Assembly: GCA_963513935.1 (NCBI GenBank) | Contig: OY740769.1 | Coordinates: forward strand, 109,223,762-109,287,761 | Origin: Aphrophora alni | Taxonomy: Eukaryota; Arthropoda; Insecta; Hemiptera; Aphrophoridae | Direction: 5' to 3' | DNA: 64,000 nt | Shown: in pieces, positions 59,586-64,000 of the stretch | Layout: every line of letters begins with the position of its first letter | How positions within the stretch are numbered: the first letter of the stretch is position 1 | Notes under the pieces: generated by a model | Told to the model about the DNA's origin: nothing | Database searches by the model: none | Seen by the model: the letters and a program-made list of their open reading frames with translations, nothing else | Program-made: the position numbers and the translations under genes

Positions 59586-60548
59586 TGTAAATATAAAAGT
59601 CAAAACCCACTGACTTATCATCAAAACTCTGGATCCAAGAAGCCTAGAGTTATGAATTTTTTAACATGGTTTGGGGTAGGCCTGTAGACGCGTATTAATA
59701 AAGGGTTTTGAAAATGTTCCACTCCAAGGGTGTTTTTACCCCTAAAGCATTTATCTCTGGATCCAAGAAGCCTAGAGCTATGCATTTTTTAACTTGCTTT
59801 GACGTAGGTCTGTAGAAGCATACTAAGATAGGGTTTTGAAAATGATCCACTCCAAGGGTGTTTTTTACCCCTAAAACAAGTATCATACCTTTGATATTTA
59901 TCATCGGTTTTGATCAAAATTGGTGTGTTGCTGTATTTGGGGATAATTTATTTCCATAGCACTACCATTAGGGTTGTACTAACAATCTTGAATCTGAAAT
60001 ATTTGTGTGTGAAGCTGCTGGTAACAGCTAGAGTTAAAGACATAAACCAATAGTACTACTCTTTACCAGCCTGACCAACTTTACCAATATTTCAAGTTCG
60101 AGTTGTTCAAACCTAAATTGATAGATAGGTTATGAATTTGTATTAACTAAAAAAATATTCATTATTGTACTTTAAATTCATTATTTTTCTTTACTGATAA
60201 TTTTCATTGTTAATATTTTTTTGAGATTATTCTTTAGGTGGGCCTAATTTGTTTAAGATTTATATAGACTTGATGAGTATATATTTTTTTTTTATTTAAG
60301 TATTAAATCTCTACTCATTCAAAGTTATTAATATACTTGATATACATTTTTTTTATTGTTACAGTAAAACATTAGCTTGTGAGAATGGAACTGTGTGTGC
60401 TCTATGTGAAATTCTATCGTCTCATACATTGCAAAGTGAAGCAGCTGCACAGCTTATATTGTTATTAGAAACTCTTGCTAGTCATTCCCTCACTGCTCAT
60501 GAACTTAAAGAGTTGTTTCTCTTGCTAAGGACAGAAGAAAACATCAAG
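21923..60548 (+). CDS. Neurobeachin-like protein (NBEAL1/2 family), exons 1-11, N-terminal part
   Basis: Eleven exons (21923-21973, 30657-30863, 32284-32433, 34313-34502, 37498-37586, 47134-47283, 49162-49371, 52858-52941, 54222-54365, 57577-57686, 60365-60548) join without a stop into 523 codons. All donors are GT and all acceptors AG, and phases agree at every junction. The translation follows the N-terminal armadillo-like region of vertebrate NBEAL1/NBEAL2 block by block. Landmarks are an LYDLW-like start, RNFDNIPLI, SIYDPYxxWR-type (here ECIYDPYLTWR), NVLGAIVSGAQ, GICPATVSLLMR, SLGQPTRPMLEAVVAMAIDG and NVEPLLPLIHWL. BEACH-family proteins of this type are large cytoplasmic scaffolds in vesicle and granule biogenesis; NBEAL2 loss causes grey platelet syndrome in humans. 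The lectin-like, PH, BEACH and WD40 domains are not in the window, so the gene continues to the right. Whether it is the single invertebrate counterpart of both vertebrate paralogues cannot be decided here. Confidence 0.93.
22758..22836. repeat. Short near-perfect inverted repeat (hairpin) in intron 1
   Basis: GTCAGTGAACTTATTTTAAG at 22,768 is mirrored by CTTAAAATTAGTTCACTGAC ending at 22,825, around the palindromic centre GTTCGAAC. Pairing is about 29 bp per arm with few mismatches and almost no loop. It could be a tiny MITE; with so little loop it is a poor fit for a microRNA precursor. Confidence 0.8.
22840..23835. other. Intron 1, AT-rich, nothing recognised
   Basis: There are no exon-like frames, repeats or motifs that I can support. 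Confidence 0.4.
23836..24750. mobile_element. MITE-like element with long terminal inverted repeats
   Basis: The left arm (about 23,836-23,965) is mirrored by 24,625-24,750. Matching blocks include TCGGATTTTTCTAT, GAAAACGTAAAGTATTTAC, CAAAGGATCAGATCATATTATTTGTC and TTTCAAGTCCCAAAATGCATT. The interior has no coding capacity but holds a separate perfect stem (16 bp arms, AGGTCTGGTCAGGTGG and its complement) at 24,260-24,301. Target duplication is not clear. Confidence 0.75.
24760..28290. other. Intron 1, AT-rich, nothing recognised
   Basis: Only short frames without recognisable similarity are present. Homopolymer A and T runs occur throughout. Confidence 0.4.
28295..28430 (-). repeat. Dispersed repeat family, copy D
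   Basis: On the minus strand it reads CCCTCTCTTTCATCTTTCC, CAGGTCTCTCTTGACCAACTC, TACTATTAGAGTATTCAAGG and GCTAGGGGTCTTTTCATG, in the same order as copies A-C. It supports a consensus for the family. Confidence 0.65.
28431..29880. other. Intron 1, AT-rich, nothing recognised
   Basis: An open frame at 28,724-28,909 has no recognisable similarity, and no repeat structure is visible. Confidence 0.4.
29885..30290. mobile_element. Inverted pair of Penelope-tail-like fragments
   Basis: The minus-strand sequence of 29,920-30,005 (CTAGTGCTTGTATTTG, then GTGCCTGACGAAGCCAACTG) resembles the plus-strand sequence of 30,158-30,245 (CTAGTGTTTGTATTATG, then GTGCCTAACGAAGTTGACTG). The two copies point outward from a centre near 30,085. 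The CCTGACGAAG core lies at 29,966-29,974 (minus) and CCTAACGAAG at 30,201 (plus). Calling these Penelope-type tails is inferred from the hammerhead-like core. Confidence 0.5.
30657..30863 (+). CDS. NBEAL-like exon 2 (codons 18-86)
   Basis: The acceptor TTTCTAG precedes NEEVYFRRFIKGF. The exon goes through LDWEKPRHLPD and LPEELLPAIGKFIY and ends at DEAEK with donor GTAAGA. It is phase 0 at both ends. It corresponds to the DYLKLWLDTF...LLPDNIL region of NBEAL1. Confidence 0.95.
30864..32283. other. Intron 2, nothing recognised
   Basis: AT-rich with no repeats or coding relics that I can support. Confidence 0.5.
32284..32433 (+). CDS. NBEAL-like exon 3 (codons 87-136)
   Basis: It encodes GELTCERLGEVELLVRCL, AAISRNFDNIPLIASCDY and ATTLIHK, phase 0 to 0. 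It parallels the ILCRNLSNVEEIGTCSYI stretch of vertebrate NBEAL1, a helical armadillo-like repeat. Confidence 0.95.
32434..34312. other. Intron 3, nothing recognised
   Basis: AT-rich with a short (AT)n at 32,566-32,580. An open frame at 33,272-33,505 has no recognisable similarity. Confidence 0.5.
34313..34502 (+). CDS. NBEAL-like exon 4 (codons 137-200)
   Basis: It includes CVYLCHFLECIYDPYLTWRH and HVEVIPFIY and ends in phase 1 at a GTAAAT donor. The ESLYDPYxNWRH motif is one of the best conserved points of NBEAL N-termini. Confidence 0.95.
35180..35599 (-). mobile_element. Tigger/pogo-type relic with one terminal repeat
   Basis: The right end at 35,599 reads on the minus strand as CAGTGTACTCCCGATTATCC, followed outside by TA. 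This is the typical form of a Tigger/pogo terminal inverted repeat. Minus-strand fragments such as HKVALQYIKGLLH near 35,290 resemble the C-terminal helix of Tigger transposases. The other end was not found, so the copy looks truncated. Confidence 0.45.
35600..36960. other. Intron 4 part with simple repeats
   Basis: It holds a 22-base poly-A run (35,930-35,951), a short GC-rich patch (35,990-36,050) and about four imperfect copies of an ACTGATTTTGTTT unit at 36,688-36,746. No coding content is recognised. Confidence 0.45.
36966..37213. repeat. Left arm of an inverted repeat bracketing exon 5
   Basis: This arm is the reverse complement, with few differences, of 38,371-38,621. Landmarks are GTTGTTCTATACACATTGTT (36,981) mirrored at 38,587-38,606, and GCCCGTTTCAACT mirrored by AGTTGAAACGGGC at 38,371. 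The arm is itself a hairpin (36,981-37,135, arms about 57 bp), so the unit is a palindromic MITE-like element. Confidence 0.85.
37498..37586 (+). CDS. NBEAL-like exon 5 (codons 200-229), bracketed by inverted repeats
   Basis: This 89-bp exon encodes CFHLNLVNKLPNISIDLINV and LGAIVSGAQ. It enters in phase 1 and leaves in phase 0. Its length is not a multiple of three, so skipping it would shift the frame. It lies between the arms of a long inverted repeat (36,966-37,213 and 38,371-38,621). Confidence 0.95.
38014..38040 (-). other. Hammerhead-like core motif, isolated
   Basis: The minus strand reads CCCTGATGAGGTTGACC and then CATGAAAAC. The CUGAUGA core is complete and is followed by GAAA. It has the same layout as the Penelope tails, but I cannot confirm stem I or the surrounding element. 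Confidence 0.3.
38371..38850. repeat. Right arm of the exon 5 inverted repeat plus an extra direct copy
   Basis: 38,371-38,621 pairs with 36,966-37,213. A second, partial copy in the same orientation follows at 38,680-38,830 (TTCTTCGTAATTTTAATTTAG, ACACAATAAAGAACAATGTG, CTATCGAAAATTAGCGTTAAAATAT). It has no coding capacity. Confidence 0.85.
38851..39600. other. Intron 5 part, nothing recognised
   Basis: AT-rich, no supported feature. Confidence 0.4.
39601..41539. repeat. Degenerate tandem repeats of about 300-350 bp
   Basis: A block with AATTCACCAAAA, AACATAACTTGTTATATATCA and TTTGGAGTTAGTATGTCAGGAA recurs near 39,655, 40,005 and 40,308. A TTTACTAGGGT block recurs at 41,189 and 41,531 (341 bp apart), and again after the palindrome at 45,828. 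The copies are strongly diverged, and the number and limits of units are uncertain. Confidence 0.5.
41596..41633 (-). ncRNA. Hammerhead-ribozyme-like motif, left Penelope tail
   Basis: Mirror copy of the motif at 45,686-45,723, transcribed outward from the left element. See that entry for the structure. Confidence 0.45.
41750..43659 (-). pseudogene. Penelope-like element ORF, left copy (RT + GIY-YIG), frameshifted
   Basis: It is identical in translation to the right copy at 43,660-45,569, reading outward from the palindrome centre. The reverse-transcriptase part covers 43,659-42,710 and the YVDD-plus-endonuclease part continues to 41,750 in another frame. The break is at the A9 homopolymer (T9 on +) near 42,712-42,720. 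Because both arms carry the same break, either the parent copy was already broken or the two frames are normally joined by -1 slippage. The N-terminal portion of the protein is missing at the centre. Confidence 0.9.
43660..45569 (+). pseudogene. Penelope-like element ORF, right copy (RT + GIY-YIG), frameshifted
   Basis: The frame is open from the centre, beginning NLLSKGLKYSPI, a motif typical of Penelope-like reverse transcriptases. It goes through LTKADKGNSIVIL, LYGLPKLHK, IVSFDVKSLFTSIP (motif A) and GLAMGSPLSPLLAEIFM (motif B) to a stop at 44,608-44,610. Motif C, YWYRYVDD at 44,613-44,636, is in the -1 frame. That frame then runs to 45,569 and carries KPTFTDNVIHANSQHP and a GIY-YIG endonuclease of Penelope type (GVYQLSCKICNATYIGQTGR, conserved R, H and E residues). 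Penelope-like elements use this pair for target-primed integration near telomeres or at random sites. About 636 codons remain; family members are longer at the N-terminus. The A9 run at 44,599-44,607 is a possible slippery site (A_AAA_AAA) or a deletion or sequencing error. Confidence 0.92.
45686..45723 (+). ncRNA. Hammerhead-ribozyme-like motif, right Penelope tail
   Basis: The motif reads GCC (stem I strand), UUGACAA (core), U, GCU-UUAACU-AGC (stem II and loop), GAAA (core), CCAUGGUC (short palindromic stem III and cleavage triplet GUC) and GGC (stem I strand). The canonical core is CUGANGA...GAAA, so C3 is U and G8 is A here. These two bases pair with each other in hammerhead structures, so the change keeps a pair. 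A very short stem III with a palindromic sequence is known for Penelope-encoded hammerheads, which work as dimers. Activity is not shown; the weak stem I and the extra U after the core argue for caution. Confidence 0.5.
45790..47133. other. Intron 5 right part: repeat flank and (AT)n
   Basis: The TTTACTAGGG repeat block at 45,828 relates to the left flank of the palindrome. (AT)n runs at 46,184-46,232. A further hammerhead-like core on the minus strand (CTGATGATGCTAG, 46,598-46,610) lies in sequence that may be another old Penelope tail. Open frames here have no recognisable similarity. Confidence 0.4.
47134..47283 (+). CDS. NBEAL-like exon 6 (codons 230-279)
   Basis: It encodes HNALRGICPATVSLLMRIIS and on to VLHASPPHQ, phase 0 to 0, donor GTAAGA. 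It is separated from exon 5 by a 9.5-kb intron that contains the Penelope palindrome. Confidence 0.95.
47488..47575 (+). repeat. tRNA-derived element (SINE head), Glu-like anticodon
   Basis: It has an A-box-like AGTTGGTAGAGTGG, an anticodon arm CTTGC-TTTTCAA-GCAAG with anticodon TTC, and a degenerate B box (GAATTTGATTC). The acceptor stem does not close, so this is not a working tRNA. It is followed by a C14 run at 47,605-47,618. Confidence 0.5.
47620..49161. other. Intron 6, nothing recognised
   Basis: AT-rich with T-rich runs near 48,530-48,560. No supported coding relic. Confidence 0.45.
49162..49371 (+). CDS. NBEAL-like exon 7 (codons 280-349)
   Basis: It encodes RQIEVISLLEMYRDVMITLI, LVHTLNIILLTPGSLHSLIV and ALLNMLQQSA, phase 0 to 0. 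It corresponds to the RQVETSTILENYFKLL and CFEHLIRLLQ region of vertebrate NBEAL1. Confidence 0.95.
49372..50780. other. Intron 7 left part, nothing firmly recognised
   Basis: AT-rich. It may contain further decayed parts of the Gypsy element that follows, but no reverse-transcriptase or RNase H motif could be read. Confidence 0.35.
50785..51500 (+). pseudogene. Gypsy-type LTR retrotransposon integrase relic
   Basis: Across several frames, with stops and shifts, it reads HPWNYPNKQ, FFIDITAHSKWLEV (first catalytic Asp), LFAHFGLSEHLATDNGPPFS (second catalytic Asp in the DNG motif) and, after a deletion, VGDYRSFKKWVEGIIK with WKYHLNQLI. These are the core and C-terminal module of Gypsy-group integrases (the RNYRxxxKWxxGxI motif). 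The catalytic Glu region is lost near 51,060. No LTRs were identified. It is old and inactive. Confidence 0.75.
51510..52857. other. Intron 7 right part, nothing recognised
   Basis: AT-rich, with a small palindrome ATGGTATAAATAATACCAT near 51,547. LTR sequence of the Gypsy relic may lie here, but no repeat partner was found. Confidence 0.35.
52858..52941 (+). CDS. NBEAL-like exon 8 (codons 350-377)
   Basis: It encodes KCSLDRMELATEAVKVVTGL and VTGGPAGN, phase 0 to 0. It is short but flanked by good TTTTATAG and GTAAGT sites and fits the SLAISTIQALTAVMNKSPAA position of NBEAL1. Confidence 0.9.
53220..53345 (+). mobile_element. Penelope-tail-like fragment with hammerhead-like core
   Basis: AAGGTTTGTGTACATGTAAC is followed by CTGAGGAAGATGACTTAATT and ATTGAAACATC (53,250-53,281), then a tail ending TTTCGTTTGTTGATGAAAGTTT. 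The whole aligns with the right arm of the pair at 60,990-61,110. The core CTGAGGA plus GAAA is intact. Confidence 0.6.
53350..54221. other. Intron 8 remainder, nothing recognised
   Basis: AT-rich, with one purine-rich patch (53,770-53,910) of unknown nature. Confidence 0.4.
54222..54365 (+). CDS. NBEAL-like exon 9 (codons 378-425)
   Basis: It encodes DRMLKIDGYNRLFSELRSLG, QPTRPMLEAVVAMAIDGGDS and SSENQKLK, phase 0 to 0. It matches the KERIGYxHxLEVLKSLGQPP and LMNMAVEGDHS blocks of vertebrate NBEAL1/2, a strong family signature. Confidence 0.96.
54366..57576. other. Intron 9, simple repeats only
   Basis: It holds three tandem copies of an 18-bp unit with AATTTTCTTTCTAGGCT (about 55,456-55,508) and a poly-A run of about 27 bases (55,577-55,603). 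Open frames at 56,284-56,523 and 56,428-56,694 lie on opposite strands of the same DNA and show no recognisable similarity. Confidence 0.45.
57577..57686 (+). CDS. NBEAL-like exon 10 (codons 426-462)
   Basis: It encodes NVEPLLPLIHWLGDADASNQ and LSNTLSIICTSSLQ, ending in phase 2. It matches NVQPLLLLIQWLP of NBEAL1. Confidence 0.95.
58075..58560 (+). pseudogene. Mariner/IS630-like transposase relic
   Basis: Fragments in shifting frames read RPSLHHGLNEADYYRHVEFC, then WTDEYKINGCVN, SDNPHLVMEK and APGVTVWASIFAGGLVGPYL, and further on RAQPDYG. This is the order of the catalytic domain of the IS630-Tc1-mariner group (first Asp in the DE motif, a VWxxIxxxGLxGPxFF block, then QQDGAxPHY). Stops and shifts make it inactive. 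Terminal repeats were not identified. Confidence 0.65.
58771..58847 (+). repeat. tRNA-derived element (SINE head or tRNA pseudogene)
   Basis: It shows a good A box (TAGCTCAGTTGGTAGAGC), an anticodon arm TTGGC-GCATAAA-GCCAA, a variable AGGTC and a T arm CTGGG-TTTAATT-CCCAG (B box). The acceptor strands do not pair in register and loop position 33 is C instead of U, so it is not a functional tRNA. A T-rich tail follows. Confidence 0.65.
58860..59520. other. Intron 10 part, nothing recognised
   Basis: AT-rich with no supported feature. Confidence 0.45.
59527..59583. repeat. (AT)n microsatellite
   Basis: About 28 AT units directly before the 128-bp duplication. Confidence 0.95.
59628..59883. 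repeat. 128-bp tandem duplication
   Basis: TCTGGATCCAAGAAGCCTAG begins at 59,628 and 59,756. Both copies run on to CACTCCAAGGGTGTTTTTACC and CCTAAA. The copies differ at about 10-15% of sites by eye. There is no coding content; it may be part of a dispersed element. Confidence 0.85.
60365..60548 (+). CDS. NBEAL-like exon 11 (codons 462-523); gene continues to the right
   Basis: It encodes KTLACENGTVCALCEILSSH, then LLLETLASHSLTAHELKELF and LLLRTEENIK, leaving in phase 0 at GTTTGC. It matches the SSEEIRRLLRLLR region of NBEAL1. The next expected block (IRTLSGMAR-like, before the lectin-like domain) was not found in the remaining 3.4 kb. Confidence 0.95.
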
Positions 60549-60839
60549 GTTTGCAGAATCAATAATGGCAATCTAATAATATTAATTTCAAAAAATAAGT
60601 TATCACCAAATGTTAAACATAAAACGTTTAGAAAATAAATGTCATCAATGTTAATTGTTTGTAATATTTTATAATTTGCTTTTTACTTCATTTATATTTT
60701 TATTATTCCCTTGACAAAACATAGGTCCTGACTTTTACCTTTTGTAAGTAGGGAGAAGAAGAAATCCTAGAGATATGTCCATGAGTCCTTGGTATTCTTG
60801 AATTTAGTGAATCTCAAGAGATTTTAATTTGAATAAAAT

Positions 60840-61110
60840 AGTCACCAAATTAAAGAAACCACAGTAAACAAATTATTTGATCAAGACGATGTTTCAATGA
60901 CTAAGTCATCATCCTCAGTTATTACATACACACAGACCTTTTTGGTGGGACTTCAACCAAGAAGATTATAGTTGTTGTTTAGTGCCAAGAAGGTTTGTGT
61001 GCAAGTAACAACTAAGGATGATGACTTAGTCATTGAAACATCGTCTTAAACTATAGTGTGTAGTGTAGTAATTTGTATTTTATATTTTATTTCATTTGGT
61101 GATTGAAGTT
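60840..61110. mobile_element. Head-to-head inverted pair of Penelope-tail-like sequences
   Basis: The minus-strand motif at 60,887-60,918 and the plus-strand motif at 61,012-61,043 share CTGAGGATGATGACTTAGTC (CTAAGG in the right copy), then ATTGAAACATCG. Each copy is preceded by a GTTTGTGTG-type stretch and followed outward by its own tail. The copies point away from a centre near 60,965, as in the large palindrome. The stem ATGAC-TTA-GTCAT followed by TGAAAC fits a hammerhead stem II plus GAAA. Confidence 0.65.
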
Positions 61111-61211
61111 TACATATGTGTTACACATTTCAAGTGATTAATAATTGAGCTGAATTTCAAAATCCATTAAACACCTTTACATCCAAATTCTAACTCGGTT
61201 ATTTACTAATA

Positions 61212-61621
61212 CAGTAGGCGCCCTTTTAACTGGCTACTATGAGACCAGGCCCCTGGCCGGTTGCCGATTTGGCTGGTTAAATTGACTAACGTTGAAATAA
61301 CGGTTTTAAGCCTAACAAGCAGCTGTACAAAAAGGGTACAGAGTGTTCTACTGTACAGTTCCCGATTTAAAAATACAACAAACATGTTTTATTTATACTG
61401 TAAATATCTTCGTAGGTCGTCTTCAGTCAGTTTTCTTTGTAGACCTAGCAATATAGTACTTAGCATTAGAATAAATTAATAGGTTTTGTGATAGACTCTG
61501 CTTTATTAATTCGTTCTAAAGCATCCAGTCTTCTTTTCCACTTATTGATGAGTCACTACCTTTCAGCCAAGTGACTGGTTAAAGTGGCGGCGGATTGATC
61601 CGAGGTTGGTTAAGCCTACTG
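61212..61621. mobile_element. Tigger/pogo-type MITE, complete, 410 bp
   Basis: The left end CAGTAGGCGCCCTTTTAACT and the right end (minus strand) CAGTAGGCTTAACCAACC form terminal inverted repeats, and both are flanked by TA (61,210-61,211 and 61,622-61,623). Inner TGGTTAAA motifs also recur in inverted order. TA duplication and CAGT ends are the signature of pogo/Tigger elements. It encodes no transposase. Confidence 0.85.
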
Positions 61622-61820
61622 TAATTACTTGGGATTTTATTAATCAATATTTATATTCTTTTAATATTAAGGAAAAGGAATGAAGATTAATTTTCTAATT
61701 AATCATTGTCAGTGGTTTTCATACTAATCAAATTTATAATTAATTAACATATACAGTAAAAACTCTCTAATCCGGATTAATGTGGCGCCGGCCGATCCGG
61801 ATATCGAAAAATCCGGATCT

Positions 61821-62274
61821 CGGGGTGGCTATTTTTATATAGTTAAAGTGGTTTTAAACGTGAACAAAACATAGCAAATCTATGTTTTTAGCTCTAAAAC
61901 GCGTTGCACTTACGATAAATTGTAGCTTTACCACAGTATTCTAAAAATTAACTATGGTTTTTCAAATTACTGTAATATATAGATGTTACGTTTTAACTGT
62001 ACTATTATGTAATTTGCCGGTACGGTAACCGGTAACAAAAGTACCAAAAACAACAAAAGGTAGGTTAATTAAATAAATATTACAATAGCTATGTTTAAAA
62101 TTCTATTTATTTTAAGCTGAATGAGGCTCAGCATTAAGTACACAAACAACAAGTAATTAGGTCTACAGTGTTAACTAAAATTATCAAACAAAAAATGAAG
62201 ATTAGAAAATAAAACAGTACAATAAATAAGTACAGGATTGTACACGTGAAATTTTGATGAACGTACGATAAATG
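61821..62274. other. 3' untranslated part of the Tigger/pogo element
   Basis: Non-coding sequence between the transposase stop and the terminal repeat. No additional gene. Confidence 0.6.
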
Positions 62275-63900
62275 TTAGTTTTCATTACAGTACAGTAATT
62301 TGTACTCACGTCGGTTTTTATTAAAAAAAGATGTCATGGTAGCTTGCTTGGCTCGTTGAACACGCTTCTTAGATGTAATATCTCTCCATCTACAAAATAG
62401 AAGGAGATCGGTCGGTAAGGATTCTTCTTGTTCTTCCACGTAGTCTATCAGCTGTTCAAGTTCTTGAAAAGCTTCCCAATGAGTCATGATTTGTTTTTGT
62501 TGTTCATCTTCGACAGGTGCTGGCTCTGTGTTCACCAAGTCAATGATGTGACTGTCAGTAAACTCATGGTCTTCATCTTCCTTCATCCACTCATTCACAC
62601 CATCACTGTTTATTTTGTCACAACCGGGAACGTTTCTTAGAAGTTCAACGATCTCTTCATTTGTGTCCATTTCGTGGTTTTCAGTTTCCGGCACTACTTC
62701 ACTCCATTCATCGTTTGCTTTATGGTCCAACAGTTTTTTTCAAGATTTTACAAGTGTTGTTGTCTTGATCTCGTACCAAGCACTAAAAATCCATAAGGCA
62801 ACATCTAACATGTCTACGTCTTTAAGGCACTGTGAAACACTTTTTTCCATGTCCATACCAGCAATTATGATTCTGAGTAACTTACGGCGGTATAACCGTT
62901 TTAGTGTTTCGAGGACACCTTGATCCATGGGTTGACAAAGAGATGTTAAGTTCGGTGGCAAGAAGAGACACTTTATTTCCCCACTTCTTAGTTCATCCGC
63001 AGATGGGTGTGAAGGAGCATTGTCCAGCAATAAAATAGCTTTTTTAGGCAAGTTGTTTTCTTCTGAATATTTTTCTACAGCTGGAAAGAACTGGTTTTTA
63101 AACCAGTCCTTAAAAATAGCAGAGTTCATCCATGCACTTTTTTGTCCTCTGTACCATACTGGTAAAGCAGAATAATCCTTGAAATTTTTGAACGCCCTCG
63201 GTTTTTGTGATTTGCCGATCATGCAAAGTTTTAATTTATTATTTTCTGTCACGTTACTGCAGGCCAAAATTGTGACTCTTTCTATTTTCTTTTTATAACC
63301 TGGAGCACTGTTTTCTTCTTTGGAGGCTAAGGTACAGCTTGGCAACATTTTAAAGTTTAAGCCACTTTCATCCAATTGTACAGTTGATATCCATTAATTC
63401 CTTCTTCATCAAGCAGCTTATGTAAAAAAAAGTTTAAATTCTTCCACACTTCCTTCTTTTTCTGAAAGCTTCTTTCCACTTATTTGAAGTTTTCTACTCC
63501 CGTATCTATTTTTCCACTTTCCCAACCACCCATCACTAGCTTTAAAGTCGGACTCGTTTCCCATATCCTTATTAAACTGAAGAGCTTTTTGTTGTAAAAT
63601 AGGTCCTGATATGGGCAATCCTTTAGACCTACACTGTGTAGACCACAAAAATAGAGCTTCGTTGACTTTGTCATTTTGTGGTGTCTTCATCATTTTACAC
63701 TTTTTGATGCCTGAACTTGAAGCCTGGTTAGAGCACCACTTTTCCAATTTTTCACGGGATTTCTTCCAGCCACTCACCGTAATAGTTCCTACACCCATCT
63801 CATTAGCTATCTTTTTAGCAGTCTTTCCCGCGTCTAAGCGCCTAATTGCACTGAGGTTTTCCTCAACGGAAAACATAGTTTTCTTCCGTTTCTCGGACAT
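62275..63900 (-). pseudogene. Tigger/jerky-like transposase with few disruptions
   Basis: The N-terminus MSEKRKKTMFSVEENLSAIR and GKTAKKIANEMGVGTITVSG is a Psq/CENP-B type helix-turn-helix. A second helix-turn-helix (SGPILQQKAL, FKASDGWLGKWKNRYG) follows at about residues 95-140. The DDE domain shows MDESGLNF (first Asp, 63,375), LLLDNAPSHP (second Asp) and LPPNLTSLCQPMDQGVLETL (third Asp, about 30 residues later). The C-terminus with YVEEQEESLPTDLLLFCRWR is typical of the family. Three lesions break it: a frameshift at the T/A homopolymer near 63,422, a 1-base loss just before DESG near 63,377, and a TGA at 62,737-62,739 in place of a Trp codon. About 540 codons in all, the usual size. The few lesions suggest a young copy. 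It is a transposon gene, not a domesticated host gene. Confidence 0.9.
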
Positions 63901-64000
63901 TCTATAAACAAATATTTACAGCAAATACAAATCTTAAAATCTAATTACAACGCACTACGTGTGTAAACTATTAAAGACGACTAAAAGGAATTACAGTAAT

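Larger units (their letters stand above)
61756..64000 (-). mobile_element. Tigger/pogo DNA transposon, truncated by the window edge
   Basis: The 3' terminal repeat (CAGTAAAAACTCTCTAATCC, then GGATTAATGTGGC) starts at 61,756 directly after TA at 61,754-61,755. Repeated ATCCGGAT motifs follow to 61,820. A transposase gene on the minus strand fills 62,275-63,900. The 5' terminal repeat would lie beyond 64,000. Confidence 0.9.

Noticed and set aside
62428..63907. Plus-strand frames over the Tigger transposase
   Set aside because: The minus strand carries clear transposase motifs, so the plus-strand frames are shadows.

Overview
This is eukaryotic, AT-rich nuclear DNA with low coding density, long introns and many microsatellites. 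It carries relics of several transposon classes: Penelope-like, Tigger/pogo, hAT of the GTF2IRD2 type, Gypsy, non-LTR and mariner-like. The mix and the protein matches suggest an arthropod, probably an insect with a large genome. The species cannot be named from the sequence.

Bases 1 to about 21,700 hold no host gene that I can support. They contain a long (GA)n microsatellite, a hairpin-forming foldback element near 5.35 kb, a 19-copy 77-bp satellite at 8.9-10.3 kb, a broken non-LTR retrotransposon fragment and a decayed hAT transposase at 18.1-19.7 kb. A dispersed repeat family of about 150-190 bp also occurs here.

From 21,923 to 60,548 the + strand carries the first 11 coding exons of a neurobeachin-like (NBEAL1/NBEAL2 family) gene. 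They give 523 codons, with every splice site GT-AG and every exon phase compatible. The product is the armadillo-like N-terminal part of a very large BEACH-family scaffold protein of membrane trafficking. The concanavalin-like, PH, BEACH and WD40 parts must lie beyond the right edge. Its introns are full of mobile DNA. Intron 4 and intron 5 carry an inverted repeat that brackets exon 5. Intron 5 also holds a 4.24-kb perfect palindrome made of two head-to-head, 5'-truncated Penelope-like elements (reverse transcriptase plus GIY-YIG endonuclease). Intron 7 holds a Gypsy integrase relic, and intron 10 a mariner-like relic and a tRNA-derived element.

The right end (60.5-64.0 kb) has an inverted pair of Penelope-tail-like sequences, a complete 410-bp MITE with TA target duplication, and most of a Tigger/pogo DNA transposon on the minus strand that runs off the window.

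The most interesting signals are these. First, the perfect palindromic Penelope pair, together with two older, smaller tail pairs in the same head-to-head arrangement. Second, hammerhead-ribozyme-like cores in these tails, one of which has a paired C3U/G8A variation. Third, the inverted repeat around exon 5, a layout known to favour circular RNA.
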